NCBI GenBank assembly: GCA_022432975.1 | Contig: CM039510.1 | Coordinates: 12,784,301-12,848,300, forward strand | Direction: 5' to 3' | Length of the DNA stretch: 64,000 bases | Source: Begonia masoniana | Lineage: Eukaryota; Streptophyta; Magnoliopsida; Cucurbitales; Begoniaceae | Shown: positions 34,497 through 44,787 of the stretch, piece after piece | How the letters are laid out: each line of letters opens with the position of its first letter | Numbering within the stretch: the stretch's first letter is position 1 | The notes under the pieces: model-generated | What the model was told of the DNA's origin: nothing | The model's database searches: none | What the model saw: the letters and a program-made list of their open reading frames with translations, nothing else | Made by a program: the position numbers and the translations under genes

Positions 34497-36264
34497 ATGG
34501 AGGATACATTGTTTTATGTCTCAGTCTCTATCATCTTTCTCTCTCTAGCGTTCAAGCTTTTCCTCAGAAAGAACGCTCGTCGCCGGAGAAAATCACCGCC
34601 GAGCCCACCTTCTCTTCCGATTATCGGTCACCTCCATCTCTTAAAACACCCGGTTCATCGTACTTTCCATAAGCTCTCACAGACGTATGGTCCCATTTTC
34701 CTTCTGAAATTCGGATCTAGAAAGGTTATTGTCGTTTCTTCTCCGACGGCAGTACAGGAATGCTTCACCAAAAATGACATCGTTCTGGCCAACCGCCCTC
34801 GCCTTCTATTGGGCAAACACCTGAGCTACAACTACTCGACCATTGTTGCTTCCCCCTATGGCGACCACTGGAGGAATCTCCGGAGAATCGGAGCAATCGA
34901 GATCTTTTCCACGAGCCGAATCAACACATTTTCTGGAATGCGGAGGGACGAAGTGAAGCGTTTGCTACGGAAACTGACAGAAAATTCCACCGGAGAATTC
35001 TCTAAAGTGAACCTGCAACGGCTGTTCCCGGAGCTTACGTTTAACATCGTAATGAGAATGGCTGCCGGAAAGAGATATTACGGCGACGAGGTGTCGAATG
35101 AAGAAGAAGCGGGCCGATTCAGGGAGTTAATGAAGGAGGTTCTTGCTCATGGTGGAGCTTCAAATCCGGGAGATTTTCTGCCGATTCTGAACTGGGTCAG
35201 TAGGAATGGATACGAGAAGAGAATAAAAAAGATTGCGAAGAGAGTAGATGCGTTGCTACAGGGTCTGGTTGATGAGCATCGGTCGAAGAGAGAAGAAGGA
35301 AGGAACACCATGATTGACCACCTACTCTCTCTGCAACATTCAGAGCCCGACTACTACAGCGAACAGTTTATCAAGGGATTTGTACTGGTGAACTACTTGA
35401 CTTTCCTCTTTTCTGGATTTCTTTTTCAATTCCATTACAACCATCTGATATCACATCACTGATTCACTGTTATTCGATGTGGTTATTTTCTTAAACATAT
35501 TTAAAATTTGTAAACCATGATTTTTTTTAAATATTTTTCTCTTAAACATATTTAAAAATATTCATTTGGTAAAATTTAAATTTTGGTATACCATTTTTTA
35601 TTTCATAATTGAAGTCCAAAAATTTCTTCAGACATTGATTCTCGCCGGAACCGACACAACGGCAGTGACTTTGGAGTGGGCAATGACTCATTTGTTGAAT
35701 AATCCCAAGGTTTTGCAAAAAGCAAAGGCCGAGTTGGATTCTCAAATAGGAGAACACCGGTTGATCGAGGAAGCCGACATGTCAAGATTGCCCTTTCTCC
35801 GAGGAGTAATTTCAGAGACCCTAAGATTAAACCCATCAGCACCTATGCTAGTCCCACATTACTCCTCTACCGACTGTACCGTTGGGGGCTACGACTTGGA
35901 GCGTGACACAATTTTATTGGTGAATGCTTGGGCCATACATAGGGACCCAAATCTTTGGGACGAACCCACAAAATTCAAGCCGGAAAGATATCAAGATGAG
36001 AAGGAGACGACATTGACTTATAAACTCATGCCATTCGGGTTGGGTAGACGGGCCTGCCCAGGCTTGTGTATGGCCCAACGAGTGGTAGGGTTGGTGCTAG
36101 CATCATTGATTCAATGTTATGATTGGGAGAGAGATGGGGAGGAAGAGATTGATATGAGTGAAGGTAGGGGTGTCACTATGCCCAAGGTACTTCCATTGGA
36201 GGCAATGTGCAAAGCTCGACCAATCATGGACATAGTTAGTGCCGAGCCTCTGGATGCAATTTGA
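34497..36264 (+). CDS. Cytochrome P450, CYP81 family-like (two exons)
   Basis: Haem-thiolate monooxygenase, ER-anchored, expected to use NADPH-P450 reductase. Exon 1 is 34497-35387 (297 codons), then a 244-bp phase-0 GT...AG intron (35388-35631), then exon 2 35632-36264, giving 507 residues, the normal P450 length. Features are an N-terminal membrane anchor (about residues 4-22), a basic stretch and proline-rich hinge PPSPPSLPIIGH, I-helix AGTDTT (302-307), K-helix ETLR (359-362), PERY (414-417), and the haem loop PFGLGRRACPG with ligand Cys about 439. All key residues are present and no stop breaks it. Sequence style (FIKGFVL before the intron, LAGTDTTAVTLEWAM after) and the single intron fit CYP81, a family acting on isoflavonoids, lignans, indole glucosinolates or triterpenes. 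The actual substrate cannot be told. Confidence 0.9.
35388..35631 (+). other. P450 intron
   Basis: 244 bp, begins GTGAACTACT and ends TTTCTTCAG, T-rich. It falls between FIKGFVL and TLILAGTDTT, the conserved CYP81 intron site, in phase 0. Confidence 0.85.
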
Positions 36265-36293
36265 AATCCGCCTCTGGATGCCATTTGAAATCC
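36246..36293 (+). repeat. 24-bp tandem duplication across the P450 stop codon
   Basis: GCCTCTGGATGCAATTTGAA continues to 36269 and is repeated at 36270-36293 with one change (GCA to GCC). The stop TGA at 36262-36264 lies in the first copy, so the second copy is untranslated and the protein end is unaffected. Confidence 0.9.
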
Positions 36294-36991
36294 TAAAATA
36301 TAATGCGTATTGTGTTTTTGGTTAGATGATATTTCCCAAGTTTGTTGTGTAGTGTGTATCAATATTGTGTAGTGTGTATTTTGATGCTTAAAATTGTATT
36401 GTTTATGTTGTTGGTTAGTAAAGTGTGCTTGATGTGCGAAATCGTTTCGTCTTTGTTTTCCTTTCCGCTTGTAACTTAGATTTATAATTTTAATTTTAGA
36501 TTTTATATTCAATCAGAGGCTAGTCAACATTAGTGTGGTCACAACCCAACAAGTAATTCCAAGCCCTATGCTTCATAAGAAACAACTTGAGTAACCTAAG
36601 CTCAGCAACGGGTGGTTCCCAAATCAAATCGTTCAAAAACTTTCCTATTTTACACCTATTGACATACTTTGCGCGAAATGCACGCAGCCACGGTAGCATG
36701 AGCGACGTCCTGTCATGGCCTTACTGCCTAAGGTAATAGAATAGATTGATATCTTGCAGTACCGAAAATGCTTCCATGTCTAATTATATGGAATTTGAGT
36801 TTTCAGGATAAATCAATTGTCATCAGGAAAAACTCATGAAAAGATAATTTTTATGCAAATTTTTGGAGAAAACACACAAATATGGAAAACCCATAATTAC
36901 TTATAGAGTAGTTTCTAGATCGACTGATGGAGAGAGAAAAAAAGTGGATTTAATTTGAATTTCAAATTATGGTTGATGAGAGATAAAACAT
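36294..36991. other. 3' flank of the P450 and intergenic DNA
   Basis: 36294-36500 is T-rich and probably holds the 3' untranslated region and polyadenylation signals. No gene is seen in the remainder. Confidence 0.5.
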
Positions 36992-37524
36992 AATGAAAGT
37001 AGAGATGTTAAACGAGCGAGTTGCTCGCCAGCTTGCTTGCTCGACTCGTTACTGTAGCGGGTCGAGCTTGGCTCGGCTCGCTACAGTAAGGAGCGAGTTT
37101 GGCTCGAGTCACACAGGCGAGTCGAGCCGAGCTTGGACATCCCGGCTCGCGAGCCCGTAAATGACCGGGCTTGACGAGCTTGCTCGCGAGCTGGCTCGTC
37201 AACGGAAGCCCAGCTTGGGTCCTGCGGCGAGCGCTGAACCCTCTCCGACGCGGCGACGCCTGACCATCGATAATCTCTCACTCTTCGATATCTCGGTCAA
37301 TCACTCAATCTCAATCCGATGCCCAGGTCGGGGCACTCTCCGCCTGCCGCCTGCTGAGCACAAGATCGATAAAATTTTTGGCGAACCAGTTGACGTCCCG
37401 ACGATGGCGAACGAGATCGATGAACCCAAGACTTAAATTAAAACTCATCGTTCTCGTCGCCACCTGATAGTGCGGCGATGGTTCACCCCAAAGAAGGCGA
37501 TCAATCACTCTGTAAGAATGAAAA

Positions 37525-37590
37525 TTTGTCCAGTACAAGGGCGATTGATCGCCCAAAATCCAGTACATGGGGCGATGAATCGCCCCAGAG
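37525..37590. repeat. GGGCGATTGATCGCCC palindrome cluster
   Basis: Palindromes GGGCGATTGATCGCCC and GGGGCGATGAATCGCCCC lie about 30 bp apart, each after a CAGTACA word. The same type of palindrome recurs in the two MITEs and in the LTR of element C. Confidence 0.85.
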
Positions 37591-37997
37591 TCTGGACATT
37601 ATTATGCATATAGTAAGGTGAGAAATTTATTCCTTGGAAAAGTTTTATTTACGTTATGTTAATTTAGTAAATTATTATTGTTTGTAGGGTCAATGGTTTT
37701 GCTGCAATGACTCTCAGCAGGAGGTGTTGTCAGAAAAATGTTATATTCTTTTCTTTTCTGGAACTAACTAGTAACCAAAGGACACAATCACCTAGTTGAG
37801 GGCTTGATTCCAAAGATGGCATCTTTAGTGCAAGAAAAATCTAAGGGTGGACAATATTCACAGAAGAAGCTGGATATCTTGTCTAAGGTTGAAAAACTGC
37901 CTTCCAACCCTCAAATGAATTTTGATATAGTTGGAAGCTGTGGTCCCAGAACATCTACACCCACTGTCAATGGAATGATTGTTGTTTCTACACATAA

Positions 37998-38907
37998 GAG
38001 CACCTCCAATGGAGGTGCTATCTTCGTGCTCTGACAAGCAACAGCAACCATCGTTGCTATCCTCATTGAAGAGCAACGATGGTTGCTCAAGGGTTGCTTT
38101 TTTAAGCAACCCTTGAGCCAAGCCTAGTCAGCGTGAATTAATTTTTTTAATAAATTTTATTTATTTGTTTATTTATTTTAATTAGATTAAATATTATATT
38201 TGTGGGTTATATATAAAAAAATTTTAAAGTATTTTTTTTCAAAAGTTATCTAATTTATTTTCCACAAGTTATGTAATTTATTTTCCGTGCAAATTTTCTT
38301 TTTTTTTTTTTTTTAACTTTTAAACCTAAGATCAAATGAAATTATTTTAGAAACCTTTTAAATACAACAATCGAAACTTAAAGAAAATGGCAAAAAGCAA
38401 TCTACAGGGGCGATCAATCGCCCATGTAGATTGCTTTTTGCCATTTGCCCCTATAGATTGCTTTTGAAGTTTCAATAACAATCTACAGGGGGGATTGATC
38501 GCCCCTGAAGAAGTTGATGGGCGATCAATCGCCCCATCACCAGGCAATTGATTGCCCATTAATTTTTTTTAGGGCCGATCAATCGCTCCTTCATCAGGCG
38601 ATTGATCACTTGTAATTTTGGTCGACACTTTTATAACAGGGGTCGACACTATTTTGGTAATCGTGTTTGTGTAACTTTTTAATGATATTATGATTATATA
38701 TATGTAAAAAAAAATTAATATTAAAATTAAATATAAAATTATTTTATAAGCAACGAAGTAGAGTTGCTATCATTGGAGTGAAAAAGTAATTGAAGTTGCT
38801 AGGAGATGAGGTGGAAGAGAGAGAAAATAATTTATTTAAATAATAATATAAATATTATTAATTTATTTGATAGCAACTCCAACGGATTGCTACCGTTGGA
38901 GGTGCTC
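37998..38907. mobile_element. PIF/Harbinger-type MITE 1 (910 bp)
   Basis: TIRs GAGCACCTCCAATGG and its near-complement CCGTTGGAGGTGCTC, flanked by 3-bp TSD TAA (37995-37997, 38908-38910). TAA duplication and GAGC.CCTCCAA.GG ends are typical of plant Harbinger/Tourist elements. The interior has a hairpin-like CAACGATGGTTGCTC region near 38050 and 38085, then several GGGCGATCAATCGCCC palindromes (38410-38600) and GGTCGACAC words (38620-38655). It has no protein. Confidence 0.85.
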
Positions 38908-38910
38908 TAA

Positions 38911-39460
38911 GAGCACCTCCAGATCTATCTTTGTTGCTTGTCAGAGTTGCTCTGACAAGCAACAGAGCAATAATGGTTGCAATAAATTGGAGGCAGAACC
39001 AAAAAGCATAGGCATTATTTAAAAAAATACAGGGCAATCAATCGCCCCATCACCAGGTGATTGATCGCCCATCAACTTCTTCAGGGGCGATCAATCGCCC
39101 CTTCATCAGGCGATTGATCGCCCGTAGGGGTCGACAGTTTGAAACCTTTTTCTACAGACTTTGGTCGACAAATAACTAACTGGTCGACACCTCCTCTTGC
39201 CAAAACACTTAACCTATCATTTACAAAAAAAAAAAAAAAAAACAATAAACACATTGGAGTGTAAGGTTGATTCTCAAACTATAATATTTACTTAATTTAA
39301 TTTAATAATATTATGATTATATATATGTAAAAAAATTAATATAAAATTATTTTATAAGCAACGAACTAAGGTTGCTATCATTGGAGTGCAAGGTTGCTTG
39401 ATGTTGCTAAAGAGATAAGGTGGAAGAAAGAAACTATAATTGCTACCGTTGGAGTTGCTC
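38911..39460. mobile_element. PIF/Harbinger-type MITE 2 (550 bp), abutting MITE 1
   Basis: TIRs GAGCACCTCCAGATC and CCGTTGGAGTTGCTC. TSD TAA at 38908-38910 (shared with MITE 1) and 39461-39463. Interior words match MITE 1 (TTATTTTATAAGCAACGAA, TTGCTATCATTGGAGTG, palindromes near 39030-39120), so it is a sister copy inserted into the target site of its neighbour. Confidence 0.82.
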
Positions 39461-39496
39461 TAACTGCTCCACTACATATAGTTAAGAGGAGTATAT

Positions 39497-39712
39497 CTCT
39501 TTGTTAATAAAATTTCTAATAATTTACAAGCTTCTTCTTTATTTTCTATGGATCAAATAACACATAGAATTATTAGTTTATATTCTTCTTATGAATCTAA
39601 ATATTCTAATATTAGTCATTCACGTGTTTCTTCACATGCTAACTCAAGTAGTAGTGGTGAAAATATTGTTTGTTCACAATTTGGTATTCATGAAAGATCA
39701 GATTTTGAATGA
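39497..39712 (+). pseudogene. hAT transposase C-terminal remnant
   Basis: Frame reading FVNKISNNLQASSLFSMDQI and then HRIISLYSSYESKYSNISH, SSSSGENIV and HERSDFE before a TGA. The LYxxYxSKYS segment followed by a serine run matches the region just before the C-terminal dimerisation domain in plant hAT transposases. It is the last trace of the element's own enzyme. Confidence 0.6.
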
Positions 39713-40429
39713 GAACAAGTAGACCATTTTCCTTTCAAACTTTGAATGCTTGATCGGTTTTTTTACAATCATTCTTCAATCAAATGTTAGTCCTCAAATT
39801 GATTTATAATTTGGGTGGAGATTGAGACTCCAATTGTTGTCAAGTCTGTGGTTGCTCGGTGACTCTTATTTCTTACCTTTTCTAAGACCTTAGAGAGATA
39901 ATAAGAGTGGAGCCAACCAAACCTTGTGCCATTGTAAGTTTCTTAGAAAAATTATATTCACCCCAAATTACAAATTTCACTTTACCCTATTTTATATATA
40001 TTTGTTTTATTCTATTTTTTATAATTAAATGTCATTTTGTATTAATTAAAAATTTTCATTATTTACATTTTATACGACTAAGTATTTATTATATTTCATC
40101 ATTAATATAATAAATATTTATTATAACTTTAATAAATAAAAGATTAATGAAATATATAATATATTTATATAAAATAATTTTATTTATGTAAGTTCGGCTC
40201 GTTAAGCTCGGCTCGTTATGCTCGTTGGGCCGGCTCGGCTCGGCTCGTTAGGCTCGTGGCTCGCGAGCCGGCTCGGGTTAGAAATTTTTAGGGTCAGCTC
40301 GTTAGGCTCGGCTCGTTTGGCTCGACAGGCTCGTTAGGCTCGGCTCGTTTGGCTCGACAGGCTCAATGAGCTGGGTCCGTCTCAGCTCGGCTCGGCTCGA
40401 CTCGCTCGTTTAACATCTCTAAATGAAAG

Positions 40430-43400
40430 GCAAATCATTTGACTTAAAAGTAGGTAATGCTGGATAGAAAAAGGAGGAGACAAATAGAGACCAAAGGGAA
40501 AAACTCTAGAGCGAAGGAAGAAGACTCAGTAGGTGGAAACACATAACATGAACAGAGTTCCTTCTTCGACGGCTGACACTGGATCTCGTTGCTATTGGAT
40601 TAGCGCAACATCGCATTGTAGAGAAGATTTTTCATATTTTTCTTGTCTTCAATACAATGATTTATATCGAGTGGTTGTAAAGAGAGAATGCTGAACTATG
40701 TGAATTAAATTTTTTTGTCGTGGATTGTTGCATGAATAAATTAAATATTTCAATATGCTTTTACTTACTATTTTATTCAATGTACGGAAGACATGTATAA
40801 GTACTAGAATTTCTATTCTACGCGGCGGCAGTAAATAGGAATTAAGATTGATATTGAATTGTGTGAATTATAAACTCATAGTTGTATTTGTGAATTCCAA
40901 TCAGTTACATATCATTTTATTAGATTCACATGACTAATTAGAATTGCACTTGATCATATTTTTTTTATGATATTTGTCTCTCACGAGATTGAAGAAAATG
41001 TTATAGGAATTAATCAAGTAAGTTTGGCGAGACTTAATTTGAATTGATTTTTTAAAATCATTTAACTTGTTTGCTGCAACATTTTCTATACCTTTTGTAG
41101 TGAAAATTTACTTAGTGAGGGAAATCACTATAAGTCATTCTTAATTCACTAGATTCTTTTCTTTGCCTTGTTGCGTTCCATTTGATTATCCAAATTTTCA
41201 TTTAATTTATCTCACTCAAAATTTTACAATAAAATAATTAACTTGTTTTACATTGATTTAAATTTCAATAATTTTTTTCTCATGAGATCGACTTTTACTT
41301 ACCACTTATTACTTGTTGTGACATGCGCACTTGCGTAGTGTTTGTCTTTGCACAACAAGGTTTTGGTGTCGCTATCGAGAATAATTTATTAATTTTTATC
41401 TTTGTGAAAAATTTAAAAAAATTTAATATTTTTCTTTGTTTCTTTTTCAAGTACCTCGAGATCAAACAATAATAACATATAATAATTATCAATGGTCGTT
41501 CAAGAGAGAAAATTCAAACGTCCATGCATTGTTATTGTTAATTTATGATTATATTGGTTCTATGCACTATGTTTGACTGATCTGAGTGAGAGTTATTATT
41601 TTTACTTACCGTGTACGGTTCGTGAAGGTCTCTTCTTGTTATGCGAATAGAGTAATATAACAATTGATTGCGTTGTGTTCCTACGTGTGATTCCCTAAAC
41701 TTTATTGGGGTTATTGCTATGTCACTATAAGGTATATTATTTATCGTGTTTCAGTATTCATATTTTATGCTTGGAACATAGTTATTATAGATAACCATCA
41801 TAAATTGCCAAAATCTTCCCACTTTTCACTAACATGTTTATATACGTACATTGCTGACCTATTTTTATTGCTTACCACATCATATCATATTGTTTTGGCA
41901 TTTGACTACTAATGTTTCTAGAAACTTATTTTGGATAACATTTTCAAAGTGATAATTACTAGTTTATTATAATTTCTTTTCTATATTAGCATTCTAACGT
42001 CTATGTCAATACGACAATCGTGATATAGTTTCATCACACTAGTTCGTGACCCATCACCACACTACTAGCTACTCAAATTCTCATCAGACAATGCTAGCGA
42101 CTGACCTCTGCTATCTCTTAGATTTTAGAATTTTGCTCTCAATAAAGACATTTAATTGATCTCTTACCTGCTATTTGAATGCACATATTTCACACCTAGA
42201 AAAATATAGTGATCAAGTTTTGATGTTTACCAATCACATATCTTCCTGCTCTTATAAAGAGTATATGTGTGGTTCATCATCATACAATGTAGTGTCAATT
42301 TATTTCATGCTATACATACAATGATATCATTACTTTAAATTTTTCGTTTATTCAAAACAACGATAGATTGTTGTGCAATAGTGTAACACATTGTTAAACT
42401 ATTACATAAAATTATATCTAAGTTTTCCTTTGAAAAATTATTGATTTAACCTTCAATTTTGAGTGAAAATACCTAATTTAGTTATGTTTAATCATTATTA
42501 ATCTTTTAATTAAGTAGATGACATAAGTAAATTTCCCACTGGCCAAAACTTCTTTGCACTAATTGCTAAACCACTTTAGCAATAGTCATTTTATCTTGCT
42601 TTACACTCCTAACTTCTTACTCTAACGTTAGTTTATAACTTAACCAAAACTAATACTCTTCCATTGGTTATTCCTTAATCAAGGTACTAATTTTGAGTTG
42701 CATAACTTTCTCATTCTAAACTCAATTAACCTGATTTTAACGTCATTGAGTTTTTTTATTTAATATATTTGACCTTTTAATTATAAATTTGAGTATCTCA
42801 ACCTTTGTTTATTAGGTATCCCTCAAAATAAGAAAATAAAGTTACTATATGAATATCCAACAAAACAAAATACTAATACATCATACCGTCACATTTCACC
42901 ATCCTTAAAATTCGAAATAGATGATGGTATTTTTCTTGGACCTCATTCCTAAGCACCAAGGTAGTTTCCTCGACTTCATGTTGTCTCAAAAACACTTAAA
43001 AGATAAGATTTAGTTTGTTGGAAAACAATTTATCTTGTTCATCCAAATAGAGATTGGTTCTTATACAATATCTATGTCTAGATCGACTTAATATTTTTTC
43101 AACATGGATACATGAAACATGTTATGGACACTTTTCAACCAAGGAGGTAGCACTAACTGGTAAGCTATAGTTCCAATTCTTCATAAGATCCGAAAATGTC
43201 CAACAAAACCCAATGATATCACTTTATTTCACATAAATATTGAGTTGTTTAGAATTATTATTTAATAAAATTGTATTTTTGCTACAGACGGTCACAATAT
43301 CATGGACAATGTACAAAGTATTGATTTCTATGAATTTAATTAGAAAATTCTAAAATTTTTTTTATGTTTTGGTGTAAATCAACATAGAAAATTTTTCGAA

Positions 43401-43999
43401 AGTTAAAGAAAAATCAAGGTTTATAGAGTAGGATGACAAAGAAATCAAAAAGAGTTCATGAAATATTTATCTCGTTCAAAATTTCAAGCCGAGATTAATA
43501 GAGTTCAAAATGTTTCAAATAATATTCAATCAACTTTTAAAATAATTCAAGAAGATGTGAGGGAAGATCATACCTAATGAGGAGAAGATCCAATGAACTA
43601 AAAGAAACTAAATGTGAAATTTTATCTTATTTAAACGATGCAATAGATGATAAAGAGAGATCCAAAAAATATTAAATGAGATATTTTATCTCATTCCAAA
43701 TATTAAATGATGAAGATGGAAGATAAGAAAATACTTTGTGGGGAAGATTACGAAAGGAGGAGCCTTGCAGGAAATCAAGGGAGCAAAGGCTTTCCGAAGA
43801 TATAGAAAATTTATTATTTTACGGAGATATCAAGAAGCCGCGTGTTACGAAGACAGAGCAATTGGACTTGGGGAAGTAGTATCAGATTCGTTCTCTAATT
43901 TGTCATCATGAAAGTTTGCATTTCAAGATTCACCTTGTTTTTAGTTTCTATTAGCATGACCTAAATTAGTGGTCTAGATTTCAATAGAACCTGTTATTT
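40430..43999. other. AT-rich DNA with decayed LTR-type sequence, no gene seen
   Basis: Open frames are short. Around 41310-41385 the plus strand reads TTGTTGTGACATGCGCACTT, TTGCACAACAAGG and TTTTGGTGTCGCTATCGAGA. That looks like the 3' end of a Tat/Athila-type LTR plus its primer-binding site (TTTGGCGCCGTTGCCGGGGA) after C-to-T and G-to-A decay. No coding region follows. 43430-43900 shows duplicated phrases (ATTTATCTCGTTCAAAATTT, TTTTATCTCATTCCAAA) and probably belongs to the LTR that ends at 44018. The start of that LTR was not found. Confidence 0.4.
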
Positions 44000-44018
44000 A
44001 GTTTAAAAAATTTCCACA

Positions 44019-44031
44019 TTTGGCGCCGTTG
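44019..44031 (+). promoter_or_regulatory. Athila/Tat-type primer-binding site
   Basis: TTTGGCGCCGTTG follows an LTR-like end (TTTCCACA). This is the usual primer-binding site of Athila/Tat gypsy elements, whereas the Tekay elements here use TGGTATCAGAG. The matching gag lies 14 kb away at 58150-58880 because the Pack-MULE inserted 21 bp downstream. Confidence 0.65.
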
Positions 44032-44503
44032 ATGTAGAATTATTATTATTAAGGAAAAAGTTCAATTCAGACCCTAACGTATGGGGTCATTGATCATTTA
44101 GTCCATAATTATTTTTTTTAACCCAATCAGACCCTAGCGTATACGCCGTTCGCAATTCAAACCTCCCGTTAAATTTTCTATTAAATTTTGCGCGTGCTCT
44201 TCACATGACCTGCTAAAACTTGAAAATACCCCTTCTAAAATCTCCAATTTTCTCTCTCCTGGCTTTTCTTTCTCTATCGTCTTCTTCGACTTCTCTTCTT
44301 CAGACTTTGAGTTTTCACAAATCTCGGCCTTCGTCGCATCATTTCCATGGCTACTCTGTTCATGATCTGATTCTCTACTTTCAATCCAACCTTCTCCTAG
44401 CGCATCCATGGCTGCTATCTGAACTGTTCATGCTCAAAATCCAGAGATTTAATAGATTTCCAGGAAAAGAAAACGAAATTTACAGACTTCAAATGGTATT
44501 TTG

Positions 44504-44787
44504 AGGTTAACCAACGACACTGCTCGATTAGTGGGTCACGCATTTTATGCTTCTCCTTTTCAGTTCAAGAATTCCTCTAATGGCAGAGTTTTCTCTTTCT
44601 CTTCTTCGTTTTTTTTCGTATACTTCATCAATATCTCGATCCCAGCGGCCATGGATTTGCTTTCACTGTTGGTCCATCAAAGGATTTTGACGCTATGCCC
44701 AGTCAATATATGGGTCTCATGAACGACGGCGATCGGGGTAATTCATCCAAGCGCCTCTTTGCCGTTGAGTTCGACGCTGTTCAGAAC
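44504..44787 (+). pseudogene. Captured L-type lectin receptor kinase, lectin domain part 1
   Basis: Reads NGILRLTNDTARLVGHAFYA, SPFQFKNSSNGRVFSFSSSF and then, after a frameshift in a T-run near 44612, GHGFAFTVGPSKDFDAMPSQ, YMGLMNDGDRGNSS and RLFAVEFDAVQN. These are the conserved strands of legume-lectin domains in plant L-type lectin receptor kinases (extracellular carbohydrate-binding head). The VEFD and following N/D region is the metal-binding loop, where solo LTR E interrupts. The sequence upstream (44273-44503) does not read as a proper N-terminus. Confidence 0.85.

Larger units (their letters stand above)
37000..40421. mobile_element. hAT element with decayed transposase (3422 bp)
   Basis: 21-bp near-perfect TIRs, TAGAGATGTTAAACGAGCGA at 37000 and its complement ending at 40421, flanked by the perfect 8-bp TSD AATGAAAG (36992-36999, 40422-40429). 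Subterminal regions (37010-37210, 40195-40415) are dense in GGCTCG and GCTCGTTAG words, as in plant hAT elements. The interior holds two Harbinger-type MITEs, a remnant of transposase and a GGCGATTGATCGCCC-type palindrome cluster at 37530-37590. It is inactive. Confidence 0.92.
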
